In this document: one piece after another, positions 1-7,030 of the stretch
Layout of the letters: each line of letters opens with the position of its first letter
Numbering within the stretch: position 1 is the first letter of the stretch
Source: DATHTC01 sp035456465
GTDB lineage: Bacteria > Actinomycetota > Thermoleophilia > Gaiellales > Gaiellaceae
Direction: 5' to 3'
NCBI GenBank assembly: GCA_035456465.1
Contig: DATIDD010000094.1
Span: 1-29,265 of the forward strand
Length of the DNA: 29,265 bases
Position numbers and translations under genes: made by a program
Notes under the pieces: generated by a model
What the model saw: the letters and a program-made list of their open reading frames with translations, nothing else
Database searches by the model: none
What the model was told of the DNA's origin: nothing

Positions 1-230
1 ACCGCCCAGCGGGCGAGCTTCGGCCAGGTCACCGCGGCGCGCCGCAACTTCACGGGCGTGACCGCGCCGTTCCGCAGCTTCGGCGTCGTCACCGCGCCGT
101 TCCGGAGCGAGAGCGTCCCGACTGACGCTTTCGGCGCGAGCGGGCGTGGGGCGGATGCGCCCTCGGTCGCCACGAGCAGAGCCCCGAGGAGCGTCGCCGA
201 GACGGCGATCGGTAGCGACGCCAGCCGCAT
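1..230 (-). CDS. Secreted repeat protein, N-terminal part (runs off left edge)
   Basis: Reading the minus strand from an ATG at 230 gives an open frame to the window edge. It begins with a classic signal peptide: MRLASL, a hydrophobic Ala/Leu/Val stretch, then an ASA cleavage site near residue 27. At about residues 41-75 it has degenerate repeats of the form LRNGAVTTPKL / LRNGAVTPVKL / LRRAAVTWPKL. Such 'NGAVT..KL' repeats are common in exported proteins of actinobacteria; their function is unknown to me. An in-frame ATG at 248 would add six residues, but the 230 start places the signal peptide best, and a TATCCA box lies 6 nt before it. The gene is divergent from the aldehyde dehydrogenase. 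The C-terminal function lies outside the window. Confidence 0.65.
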   Translation of the reverse strand, partial: MRLASLPIAVSATLLGALLVATEGASAPRPLAPKASVGTLSLRNGAVTTPKLRNGAVTPVKLRRAAVTWPKLARWA

Positions 231-293
231 CAGGGATGGATACCGCATACGTCGGACGGGAAACCGGACGCCGGGCGGTCAGACCGGGGTCGG

Positions 294-299
294 TACCAT
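294..299 (+). promoter_or_regulatory. Candidate -10 box of the ALDH operon
   Basis: TACCAT, fitting the actinobacterial TAnnnT -10 pattern, lies 13 nt before the ATG at 313. No purine-rich ribosome binding site is visible between them, so a very short leader is likely. I see no convincing -35 element. Confidence 0.35.
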
Positions 300-312
300 C
301 GACCTCACCACC

Positions 313-1782
313 ATGTCCGTCGAGAAGCGCCCCGACCGCTCGCCCGTCCCGTCCGACTGGACGTACGCCCCGGCGCCGGAGTCGAGCGAGATCGTCCGGC
401 TCCGGGAGCGGTACGGCCTCTACGTCGGCGGCGAGTGGCTCGAGCCGGCGGAGACGTACACGACGCTCTCGCCGGCGACCGAGGAGCCGCTCGCCGAGGT
501 CGGGCAGGCGGGCCCGGCCGAGGTGGACGCGGCGGTCGAGGCCGCGCGCGGCGCGTACGCGGACGGGTGGGCGTCGCTGCCCGGCTCCGAGCGGGCCAAG
601 TACCTCTTCCGGATCGCGCGCATCCTCCAGGAGCGCGCCCGCGAGTTCGCCGTGCTGGAGTCGATGAACGGCGGCAAGCCGATCAAGGAGTCGCGGGACG
701 TCGACCTCCCGCTCGCCGCGGCCCACTTCTTCTACTACGCGGGCTGGGCCGACAAGCTCGAGTACGCGTTCCCGAACCGGCGGCCGAAGCCGGTCGGCGT
801 CGCGGGGCAGATCATCCCGTGGAACTTCCCGCTCCTGATGCTCTCGTGGAAGGTGGCGCCGGCGCTCGCGGCCGGGAACACCGTCGTCCTGAAGCCCGCC
901 GAGACGACGCCGCTCACCGCGCTCCTCTTCTGCGACGTGCTCCGCCAGGCGGAGCTGCCCCCCGGCGTCGTCAACATCGTCACCGGCGACGGCCGCACCG
1001 GCGCCGAGCTCGTGAGGCACGACGGCGTGGACAAGATCGCCTTCACCGGGTCGACCGAGGTCGGGAAGGCGATCCAGCGCGAGCTCGCGGGCACCGGGAA
1101 GCGGCTGACGCTCGAGCTCGGAGGCAAGGCCGCGAACGTGATCTTCGACGACGCCGCGCTCGACCAGGCCGTGGAGGGGATCGTCAACGGCATCTACTTC
1201 AACCAGGGCCACGTCTGCTGCGCCGGGTCGCGCCTGCTCGTGCAGGAGTCGATCTACGAGCCCGTGGTGGAGAAGCTGAAGCGCCGGCTCGCAACCCTCC
1301 GCGTCGGCGACCCGCTCGACAAGAACACCGACGTCGGCGCGATCAACTCGCGGATGCAGCTGGACAAGATCACCGAGCTCGTCGAGGCGGGCAAGGAGGA
1401 GGGAGCGGAGATCTACCAGCCCCCCTGCCGCCTCCCGGAGAAGGGCTACTGGTTCGTGCCGACGGTGTTCACCGGCGTCGCGCAGAGCTACCGGATCGCC
1501 CAGGAGGAGATCTTCGGGCCCGTGCTCTCGGTGCTCACCTTCCGCACCCCCGACGAGGCCGTCGAGAAGGCGAACAACACGCCCTACGGGCTCAGCGCCG
1601 GCGTCTGGACGGAGAAGGGCTCGCGAATCCTCTGGATGGCGCAGCGGCTCCGCGCCGGGGTCGTCTGGGCGAACACCTACAACCGGTTCGACCCGGCCTC
1701 TCCCTTCGGCGGCTACAAGGAGTCGGGGTTCGGCCGGGAGGGCGGCCTGCACGGGCTCGAGCCGTACCTCACCTTCGAGTGA
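313..1782 (+). CDS. NAD(P)-dependent aldehyde dehydrogenase, catalytic subunit (ALDH16-like)
   Basis: This 489-residue protein is a full-length ALDH, oxidising an aldehyde to a carboxylate with NAD(P)+ in the cytoplasm. Visible family residues are the oxyanion Asn in IIPWNFP (N171), the general-base Glu in LELGGK (E268), the nucleophile in GHVCCAGSR (C302) and the EEIFGPVL motif near residue 400. The ATG at 313 is chosen because the preceding open codons (58-312) overlap the antisense secreted-protein gene and do not look like ALDH; the N-terminus MSVEKRPD then leads into the usual LYVGGEW strand. The stop overlaps the ATG of the next gene (TGATG), so the two are translationally coupled. The next gene encodes a truncated ALDH-like protein, which together recalls the two-domain ALDH16 family. 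The substrate cannot be told from sequence. Confidence 0.9.
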   Translation: MSVEKRPDRSPVPSDWTYAPAPESSEIVRLRERYGLYVGGEWLEPAETYTTLSPATEEPLAEVGQAGPAEVDAAVEAARGAYADGWASLPGSERAKYLFRIARILQERAREFAVLESMNGGKPIKESRDVDLPLAAAHFFYYAGWADKLEYAFPNRRPKPVGVAGQIIPWNFPLLMLSWKVAPALAAGNTVVLKPAETTPLTALLFCDVLRQAELPPGVVNIVTGDGRTGAELVRHDGVDKIAFTGSTEVGKAIQRELAGTGKRLTLELGGKAANVIFDDAALDQAVEGIVNGIYFNQGHVCCAGSRLLVQESIYEPVVEKLKRRLATLRVGDPLDKNTDVGAINSRMQLDKITELVEAGKEEGAEIYQPPCRLPEKGYWFVPTVFTGVAQSYRIAQEEIFGPVLSVLTFRTPDEAVEKANNTPYGLSAGVWTEKGSRILWMAQRLRAGVVWANTYNRFDPASPFGGYKESGFGREGGLHGLEPYLTFE

Positions 1783-2591
1783 TGGAGCGGCTGCCGGTCA
1801 AGAAGACGTACAAGCTGTTCGTCGGCGGCGCGTTCCCGCGCTCCGAGTCGGGCCGCACGTACGAGGCCCAGGGCCAGAACGTCGCGCGGGCCTCGCGCAA
1901 GGACGTGCGCGACGCGGTGAAGGCCGCACGGGGCGCGTTCCCGAAGTGGGCAGCGGCGACGGCGTACAACCGCGGGCAGGTGCTCTACCGCGTCGCGGAG
2001 ATGCTGGAGGCGCGCGCCGCCGACCTCGCCGGGCTGTGCTCGGGCCGCCGCGAGGTGGAGGCCGCGATCGACCGCGTCGTCTGGTACGCGGGCTGGTCGG
2101 ACAAGCTCGCCCAGGTGCTCGGCGGCTCGAACCCCGTCGCCGGCCCGTACTTCAACTTCACGGTGCCGGAGCCGACGGGCGTGGTGGGCGTGGTCGCGCC
2201 GGAGGACCCGCCGCTGCTCGGGCTCGTCAGCCGTGTGGCGCCCGTGCTCGTCGGGGGGAACGTCGCGGTCGTGCTCGCGTCGGAGTCGCAGCCGCTGCCG
2301 GCGATGGAGCTCGCGGAGGTGCTCGCGACCTCGGACGTGCCCGGCGGGGTCGTGAACCTCCTGACGGGTCATCGGTCCGAGCTCGCGCCGGTGCTCGCGT
2401 CGCACATGGACGTCAACGCGCTCGATCTCGGAGGGATCGACGGAGGGGCCGACGGGCTCGCGCCGGAGCTCGAGCGCCTCGCGGCGGAGAACGTGAAGCG
2501 CGTCGTCCGTGGCGATCCGGATGCGCAGAGCCCGTGGGAGGTCGCCTCCTTCCTCGAGCTCAAGACGGTCTGGCACCCGATCGGCGTCTAG
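1782..2591 (+). CDS. Truncated, non-catalytic aldehyde dehydrogenase-like protein (ALDH16 C-domain-like)
   Basis: A 269-residue protein whose ATG overlaps the stop of the preceding ALDH. Its first part aligns with the ALDH N-terminal region: KLFVGGAF near residue 10, a GRRE/WYAGWSDKLAQVLG segment, then PTGVVGVVAPEDPPLL where real ALDHs have P(W/F)N. The catalytic Asn, the Glu of LELGGK and the nucleophilic Cys are all missing, and the usual C-terminal 200 or more residues are absent. It ends on FLELKTVWHPIGV. As I recall, bacterial ALDH16 proteins carry such a degenerate second ALDH domain after the catalytic domain; here it is a separate gene. I infer a structural or oligomerisation partner of the upstream enzyme rather than an enzyme. 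It does not look like a decayed pseudogene, because the frame is clean and codon use matches its neighbours. Confidence 0.8.
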   Translation: MERLPVKKTYKLFVGGAFPRSESGRTYEAQGQNVARASRKDVRDAVKAARGAFPKWAAATAYNRGQVLYRVAEMLEARAADLAGLCSGRREVEAAIDRVVWYAGWSDKLAQVLGGSNPVAGPYFNFTVPEPTGVVGVVAPEDPPLLGLVSRVAPVLVGGNVAVVLASESQPLPAMELAEVLATSDVPGGVVNLLTGHRSELAPVLASHMDVNALDLGGIDGGADGLAPELERLAAENVKRVVRGDPDAQSPWEVASFLELKTVWHPIGV

Positions 2592-2625
2592 CGCGCAGCC
2601 CGCCGTCCTCCGCGCCGCGAGGCCG

Positions 2626-4209
2626 CTACGTGCCCCGGACGGTCGCCGCGATCGCCTGGCGGAACCGGGGCGGGCCGACGCCCGGCTCCGAGGCGACCGA
2701 GAACACGGGGACGGGACGCCCGTCGACCCACGAGACGGACAGGTAGTCGGCGAGCATCCGGCCCTGGTTCGTGTCGGCGATCCACGGAATCGCCATCGTC
2801 CTCGCCGTCAACCGCTGCGGCCGCGACCACCTCGCGCCGCCGTCCGCGCTCGTGACGAGCCACGCGTCCACCCCCGCGCCGGGCGCGTAGGCGTAGAGCA
2901 CGACCGCGATCCGGGTCGAGGTGCCGGCGCTCGCCGGATCGACGCCGACGCCGGGGACGAACGGCTCGAGCCGCGAGCCGGCCGGCACCGCCGGCACGCG
3001 CGCCGGAGGCGTCCACGAGACGCCGTCGAGCGAGGACGACAGCACCACGTCGGCCTGGGCCCGGAAGCGGGCGTCGTGCCAGACGACCACGACGCGGCCG
3101 TCCGCCGCCACCTCGGCGGAGGGGACGGGCGGCGCCCGCAGGCCGCCGGTGGACGACGGTGCCAGCTCGGCGATCGTCGCCGTCGCGCCGAAGCCGGCGC
3201 CCCCGTCGGGCGAGCGAGCCGCGACGAGCGTCGGCCGCGAGCCGGTGCCGGTGAGGTAGCAGACCACGAGCCCGCCGTCCGGCTGCACGACCGGCATCGC
3301 GAAGAAGCCGTCGCCCAGCGACACCGGGCCGCCCCACGTGAGCCCGCCGTCGCCGCTCGTCTGCACGACGAGCTCGCCGCGCAGGACGTCGGTGTAGGCG
3401 AGGTAGCACCGGCCGCGGAGCGGGCTCGAGGGCCACGAGTCGCACACCAGCCATTCCTTGTCGTAGGCGAGGCTCCGCGCGAGCGAGCGCGCGGCGACGA
3501 CGGGCGGATCCCAGCGGATGCCGTCGACCGAGCGCGAGACCAGCAGCTCGGTCAGCGCCGGCGAGACGCCGAGCGTCGCCACGAGCCAGGTTCCGTGCGC
3601 GTCGTCGTAGGCGACGGCGGGATCGCTCACGCGCGGGTGCGCCCCGGGCGGCGTCGAGTAGGCGGAGAGGCCGGGGAGGAACGTCGGCGTCCAGGTGCGG
3701 CCGCCGTCGGTCGACGTCGAGACGCCGATGTTCGCCGCGCCCCCGTCGAAGAAGCGACCCGACTGGAAGGTGGTCACGATCGTCGAGCCGTGGGCGAGCG
3801 AGTCGGGCTCGACCTGGGTCCGGTGCTGGCCGGCAGGCGTCCGGTACGGGTCGCGCGAGATCGCCAGCGTCACGACCTCGCAGTCGGCCGCCACCGTGTC
3901 CTCGCGGTCCGCCGTGACGAGGTCGCGGCCGGGCCCGCAGGCGACGCGGTCGCGGGCGCCGTCCTGGTCGAGGGCGACCCGGTCGTCGCCGGAGCCTGCC
4001 TCGACACGATCGCCGCCCGTGCCGGCCACGACGAGGTCGGCGCCGCCGCGGCCGACGATGCGGTCGGCGCCGCCGAGCCCGGAGATCACGTCAGCGCGCT
4101 GCGTCCCGAGCAGGCTGTCGGCTCGTGCCGTCCCGCGGATCGCCGCCGCCCCCGCGACCGGAACGAACGCCGCCGCGGCGGTGGCGGCGAGGAGGACTGC
4201 CCGGCGCAC
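2626..4209 (-). CDS. Secreted protein with RTX-like repeats and a sialidase/BNR-type propeller
   Basis: A 527-residue exported protein. Residues 1-23 form a signal peptide (MRRAVLLAATAAAAF, cleavage around AGAAA). Residues 25-110 hold Gly/Asp-rich nonapeptide-like repeats (GLGGADRIVGRGGADLVV, AGSGDDRV), as in calcium-binding RTX proteins. Residues from about 115 contain repeated S.DGG..W Asp-box motifs (STDGGRTWTPT, SGDGGLTWGGP, SADGGARWSRP) and SVDGIRWDPP-like strands, typical of sialidase-fold beta-propellers. I cannot see a convincing sialidase active site, so hydrolase activity is not claimed; a carbohydrate- or surface-binding role is equally possible. RTX repeats usually sit C-terminally, so the N-terminal position is unusual. 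The GTG start at 4209 has TACGGT exactly 6 nt upstream and no ribosome binding site, suggesting a leaderless mRNA. It is convergent with the ALDH pair and divergent from the TrpC-like gene. Confidence 0.8.
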   Translation of the reverse strand: MRRAVLLAATAAAAFVPVAGAAAIRGTARADSLLGTQRADVISGLGGADRIVGRGGADLVVAGTGGDRVEAGSGDDRVALDQDGARDRVACGPGRDLVTADREDTVAADCEVVTLAISRDPYRTPAGQHRTQVEPDSLAHGSTIVTTFQSGRFFDGGAANIGVSTSTDGGRTWTPTFLPGLSAYSTPPGAHPRVSDPAVAYDDAHGTWLVATLGVSPALTELLVSRSVDGIRWDPPVVAARSLARSLAYDKEWLVCDSWPSSPLRGRCYLAYTDVLRGELVVQTSGDGGLTWGGPVSLGDGFFAMPVVQPDGGLVVCYLTGTGSRPTLVAARSPDGGAGFGATATIAELAPSSTGGLRAPPVPSAEVAADGRVVVVWHDARFRAQADVVLSSSLDGVSWTPPARVPAVPAGSRLEPFVPGVGVDPASAGTSTRIAVVLYAYAPGAGVDAWLVTSADGGARWSRPQRLTARTMAIPWIADTNQGRMLADYLSVSWVDGRPVPVFSVASEPGVGPPRFRQAIAATVRGT

Positions 4210-4215
4210 GGTCCG

Positions 4216-4221
4216 ACCGTA
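4216..4221 (-). promoter_or_regulatory. -10 box of the propeller protein gene, leaderless layout
   Basis: On the minus strand TACGGT is followed by 6 nt and then the GTG start at 4209. With the normal 6-7 nt from -10 to transcription start, the mRNA would begin at the start codon. Confidence 0.4.
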
Positions 4222-4246
4222 CCGGAGCGCCCAGCCGGGCGGGCGA

Positions 4247-4252
4247 TACGAT
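4247..4252 (+). promoter_or_regulatory. -10 box of the TrpC-like gene
   Basis: TACGAT lies 10 nt before the ATG at 4263. A GAGGAG purine run (4254-4259) sits only about 3 nt from the ATG, too close for an efficient ribosome binding site, so a near-leaderless transcript is likely. Confidence 0.4.
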
Positions 4253-4262
4253 CGAGGAGCAG

Positions 4263-4844
4263 ATGAGAGCTTCCCGCCGCTTCAGCCAGGCGATCTCCGA
4301 GGGGGACGGCATCTCGCTCCTCGCCGCGGTCGGCGACCCGGACGGCGCGCGCGCCGCCGAGCGCGCCGGGGCGGAGGGGCTCGTGGCCGCCGCATCCGCG
4401 ACGGGGCTGAGCGACGCCACCGAGCTGCCGATCCTGTGGATGTCCGACGCGCTCGACGAGGCCGTGGCGGCGGGGGCCGACGCCGCCGTCCTGCTCGTGA
4501 ACGGGCTCGAGGACGACGACGGGCGGCTCGAGGCGCTCGTCGAGGCGGTCACCGGCCGTGGCCTCGAGTGCGTCGTCGGCGTCGCCGACGAGGACGAGCT
4601 GCGGGTCGCGCTCGACCGACTCGACCCCGAGGTGCTCCTCCTCTCCGCCGGAAGGGTCGACGAGCACGAGGCGCTCGAGCACGTGCTCGGGCTGCTTCCC
4701 GACGTGCCAGCCGGCAAGCTCGCGATCGCCGACCTCGACGTCCAGGGCCGCGAGGAGGTCGCGCAGCTCGAGCGGGCCGGCGTGGACGCGGTCGTCGTCC
4801 GCTCGGGCGATCTCGCAGCGCTCCTGCACGAGCCGTCGAGGTAG
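4263..4844 (+). CDS. TrpC (indole-3-glycerol-phosphate synthase)-like barrel protein, probable pseudoenzyme
   Basis: A 193-residue protein starting at ATG 4263. Its outline follows TrpC: FSQAISEGDGISLLAAV at the N-terminus (TrpC: FS.AL...gisviAE.K), ARAAERAGAEGL, LPILWMSDALDEAVAAGADAVLL (TrpC: LPVLRKDFI..YQ..EARAAGADAVLL), LECVVGVADEDELRVAL (TrpC: LEVHDEEEL..AL), then a final VAQLERAGVDAVVVRSGDLA. Every catalytic motif is replaced: EVKRASPS by AVGDPDG, LRKDF by LWMSD, VEVHD by VGVAD, INNRDL by LSAGRV and ESGI by ADLDV. It is also some 60-70 residues shorter than usual. No other trp gene is nearby. I therefore call it a TrpC-derived protein without IGPS activity; its role is unknown. The next gene begins 9 nt after its stop. 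Confidence 0.65.
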   Translation: MRASRRFSQAISEGDGISLLAAVGDPDGARAAERAGAEGLVAAASATGLSDATELPILWMSDALDEAVAAGADAAVLLVNGLEDDDGRLEALVEAVTGRGLECVVGVADEDELRVALDRLDPEVLLLSAGRVDEHEALEHVLGLLPDVPAGKLAIADLDVQGREEVAQLERAGVDAVVVRSGDLAALLHEPSR

Positions 4845-4847
4845 CCT
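4842..4847 (+). promoter_or_regulatory. Possible -10 box inside the TrpC-like stop region
   Basis: TAGCCT, whose first three bases are the stop codon of the TrpC-like gene, lies exactly 6 nt before the ATG at 4854. It repeats the leaderless arrangement seen elsewhere in the window. No good -35 is visible, so simple read-through from upstream remains possible. Confidence 0.25.
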
Positions 4848-4853
4848 GGCCCC

Positions 4854-6509
4854 ATGGCCGTCGAGCCCGCCGCCGAGCCGCTCACTCGGACGCGCGCGGT
4901 CGCCGCACCGCACGGGCTCGCGATCGGCTTCGCGGTCTTCACGTCCGGCGCCGTCCTGCTCGGGATGGAGCTCGCCGCCAGCCGCGTACTCGCGCCGTTC
5001 TTCGGCAACTCGCTGTTCGTCTGGGGCGCGCTGATCGGCGTCGTGCTCGCGGGCCTCGCGGTCGGGTACTGGCTCGGCGGCACGCTGGCCGACCGCCTCC
5101 CCGCGACGTGGCTGCTGCTCGCCGCGATGGGCCTCGGCGCGCTGCTCGTGCTGCTCGTGCCGATCGTCGACGAGCCCGTGCTCGAGTGGGTCGTCGGCTG
5201 GGATCCCGGGCCGCGGCTGAACCCGCTGCTGACCGCGGTGATCCTGTTCGGCCCCGCGAGCGTCGTCCTCGCCGCCGTGACGCCGATCGCGGTCCGCCTC
5301 GCCGCCCGGTCGGTCGACACGGTCGGCCGCACCGCCGGACGCCTGTACGCGGTCTCGACCGCCGGGAGCATCGCCGGGACGTTCGCGACCGCGTTCTGGC
5401 TCGTCCCCGAGCTCGGAGTGAGCCAGCTCCTCGCGCTCGCCGCCACCGCCCTCCTCGCCGCGGTCGCCCTCGTCGCCGGCGTCGAGCGGCTGCCGGTGGC
5501 GGCCGCCGTCGCGCTGCTCGCGACCGCGGGCGCGGGCGTCGCGGCCGTGCGCCTCGCGCCCGAGGAGACGGGCACGCTGGAGGGCGCTGCCGCGCAGAAC
5601 TGGTCGCCCGTCTACCGCTCGCGCGACGAGGGGCGCGGCGGCATCGACGCCGCCGCCGGCGGCTTCGACGTCGTGTTCCAGCGCGACACCCGCTACCACC
5701 ATCTCGCGGTGGTCGACGACGTGGACGGCTCCCGCTACCTGCGCTTCGACAACTCCTTCCAGAGCGGCATGTGGCTCGCGCGGCCGTTCGACACGCGGTT
5801 CGCGTACACGGATTACTTCGACCTCGCGCTCGCCTACAACCCGGACGCGCGGAGCGTGCTCTTCGTCGGCCTCGGCGGCGCCTCGGCGCCCAAGCAGTTC
5901 TGGCAGGACTTCCCGCGGCTCGACCTCCAGGTGGCGGAGCTCGACCCGGTCGTGGTCGACGTCGCCCGCCGCTACTTCGAGATGCCGGACGACCCGCGTC
6001 TCGCCGTCGCGGTCGAGGACGGTCGCCGCTACCTGGCCACGAACGACCGCCGCTACGACGTGATCGCGATCGACGCGTACTTCTCCGACTCGATCCCCTT
6101 CCACCTCACCACGCGCGAGTTCGTCGACCTCCTGCGGCAGCGCCTCGCCCCGGGCGGGGTCGTGGTGGCGAACGTGATCGGGTCGCTCGAGGGGTCCGGG
6201 TCGAAGCTGCTGCGCGCGTTCGTCCGGACGTACAAGACGGCGTTCCCGTCCGTGACCGTCCATCCCGTGATCGAGCCGGGCGACGGCGGCAGCCTGACCG
6301 AGCTGCGCAACCTCATGCTCGTCGCCACCGAGGGCGCGCTGCCCTCGGAGCAGTTCCTGCTCGAGCGCTGGCAGCGGCTGGCCCCGAGCGGGGCCCCCGA
6401 CCTGGCGCGCGCGATCCGCAACCGCTACGACAAGCCGATCCGGACGCACGACGTCCCGACGCTGACGGACGACTACGCGCCGACGGACTCGCTGCTGCTC
6501 GTCGACTAG
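4854..6509 (+). CDS. Membrane-anchored spermidine synthase-like protein (fused transporter-like and SpeE-like domains)
   Basis: A 551-residue protein. Residues 20-235 hold several hydrophobic helices with GMELAASRVLAPFFGNSLFVWGALIG and a GYWLGG(T)LADR motif, typical of the membrane half of fused 'MFS/spermidine synthase' proteins. Residues 275-550 form a SpeE-like Rossmann domain: YHHLAVVDD, SAM-site motif VGLGGASAPKQF (V338-G342), acidic AELDPVVVDVARRYF, then VEDGRRYL and YDVIAIDAYFSDSIPFHLTTREF. A true polyamine synthase would normally have GGGDG and the putrescine-binding YxD; here the motif is GLGGAS and IDAYFSDS, so aminopropyl transfer is not assured. No speD is present in the window. 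It starts 9 nt after the TrpC-like gene, so co-expression is likely. I infer a membrane-tethered, SAM-type alkyltransferase or methyltransferase of unknown substrate. Confidence 0.8.
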   Translation: MAVEPAAEPLTRTRAVAAPHGLAIGFAVFTSGAVLLGMELAASRVLAPFFGNSLFVWGALIGVVLAGLAVGYWLGGTLADRLPATWLLLAAMGLGALLVLLVPIVDEPVLEWVVGWDPGPRLNPLLTAVILFGPASVVLAAVTPIAVRLAARSVDTVGRTAGRLYAVSTAGSIAGTFATAFWLVPELGVSQLLALAATALLAAVALVAGVERLPVAAAVALLATAGAGVAAVRLAPEETGTLEGAAAQNWSPVYRSRDEGRGGIDAAAGGFDVVFQRDTRYHHLAVVDDVDGSRYLRFDNSFQSGMWLARPFDTRFAYTDYFDLALAYNPDARSVLFVGLGGASAPKQFWQDFPRLDLQVAELDPVVVDVARRYFEMPDDPRLAVAVEDGRRYLATNDRRYDVIAIDAYFSDSIPFHLTTREFVDLLRQRLAPGGVVVANVIGSLEGSGSKLLRAFVRTYKTAFPSVTVHPVIEPGDGGSLTELRNLMLVATEGALPSEQFLLERWQRLAPSGAPDLARAIRNRYDKPIRTHDVPTLTDDYAPTDSLLLVD

Positions 6510-6532
6510 CGGGCTCTGCTCGCGCCGGCCCG

Positions 6533-6539
6533 AAAGGAG
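6533..6539 (+). promoter_or_regulatory. Ribosome binding site deciding a TTG start
   Basis: AAAGGAG ends 5 nt before the TTG at 6545. It is one of the few strong Shine-Dalgarno sequences in the window and fixes the start of the VOC gene, whose frame is otherwise open far upstream. Confidence 0.7.
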
Positions 6540-6544
6540 CCACA

Positions 6545-6940
6545 TTGACGACCGAGACCACGATCGTGACCGGCGTCGACTTCGTCTCGATCCCGACCAC
6601 CGACCTCGAGCGGGCGATGGCGTTCTACGAGGACGTGCTCGGCCTGCCGCGCTCCGTCGTGTGGCAGCGCCCCGGGCACGAGCCGGTCGGTGCCGAGTAC
6701 GAGACCGGGACGGTCACGCTCGCCCTCATGGCCTGCGATCGGCTCGGGATCGAGTTCCGGCCCAACGCCGCCCCGATCGCGCTGCAGGTGGCCGACGTCC
6801 CGGCTGCACGTGCCGAGCTGGAGTCGCGCGGCGTCGCCTTCAGGGGCGAGACGATCGACAGCGGCGTGTGCCACCAGGCGATCTTCGAGGACCCGGACGG
6901 CAACGTCCTCGACCTCCACCACCGCTACGCGCCCCGCTGA
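6545..6940 (+). CDS. VOC (glyoxalase/bleomycin-resistance fold) protein
   Basis: A 131-residue protein of the vicinal-oxygen-chelate superfamily. It has two beta-alpha-beta-beta-beta halves: VDFVSIPTTDLERAMAFYEDVLGL at residues 11-34, then the second half from IALQVADVPAARAELESRGVAF to the closing AIFEDPDGNVLDLHHRY. The start is TTG 6545 with a strong ribosome binding site. The metal ligands of glyoxalase-type enzymes are only partly kept: the first-strand His is Ser in FVSI, and the last-strand Glu of DPDGN.LEL is Asp. A metal-dependent lyase or dioxygenase role is therefore uncertain, and ligand binding is possible. It lies 35 nt after the spermidine-synthase-like gene and is convergent with tRNA-Leu, whose 3' end is only 6 nt away. 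Confidence 0.8.
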   Translation: MTTETTIVTGVDFVSIPTTDLERAMAFYEDVLGLPRSVVWQRPGHEPVGAEYETGTVTLALMACDRLGIEFRPNAAPIALQVADVPAARAELESRGVAFRGETIDSGVCHQAIFEDPDGNVLDLHHRYAPR

Positions 6941-6946
6941 CGCAGG

Positions 6947-7030
6947 TGCCGAAGGTGGGAATCGAACCCACACTCCCCGAGGGGAACCGGATTTTGAGTC
7001 CGGCGCGTCTGCCAGTTCCGCCACTTCGGC
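6947..7030 (-). tRNA. tRNA-Leu (anticodon CAA)
   Basis: On the minus strand the acceptor stem GCCGAAG (7030-7024) pairs with CTTCGGC (6954-6948), followed by discriminator A (6947). The anticodon arm is CCGGA-CTCAAAA-TCCGG, giving anticodon CAA for UUG codons. A long variable arm (TCCCCTCGGGGA) and the T-arm GTGGG-TTCGATT-CCCAC are present, as expected for a class II tRNA. The 3' CCA is not encoded (CCT follows the discriminator), so it would be added after transcription. Confidence 0.95.

Noticed and set aside
61..114. Repeated ACCGCGCCGTTCCG blocks as a DNA repeat or CRISPR-like array
   Set aside because: The repetition is explained by tandem protein repeats (NGAVT.PKL) of the minus-strand gene; unit number and spacing do not fit CRISPR.
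58..312. N-terminal extension of the aldehyde dehydrogenase from ATG 58
   Set aside because: These codons do not resemble any ALDH and are the reverse strand of a signal-peptide/repeat gene; ATG 313 gives the standard length and residue numbering.
1782..2591. Pseudogene caused by frameshift of a second ALDH
   Set aside because: There is no ALDH-like sequence downstream in any frame before the convergent gene, the frame is clean and it is start/stop coupled to the catalytic gene.
4086..6545. An 819-residue minus-strand frame opposite the TrpC-like and SpeE-like genes
   Set aside because: Composition is Arg/Glu/Asp/His/Gly-rich with no recognisable domain; the plus-strand proteins have clear motifs.
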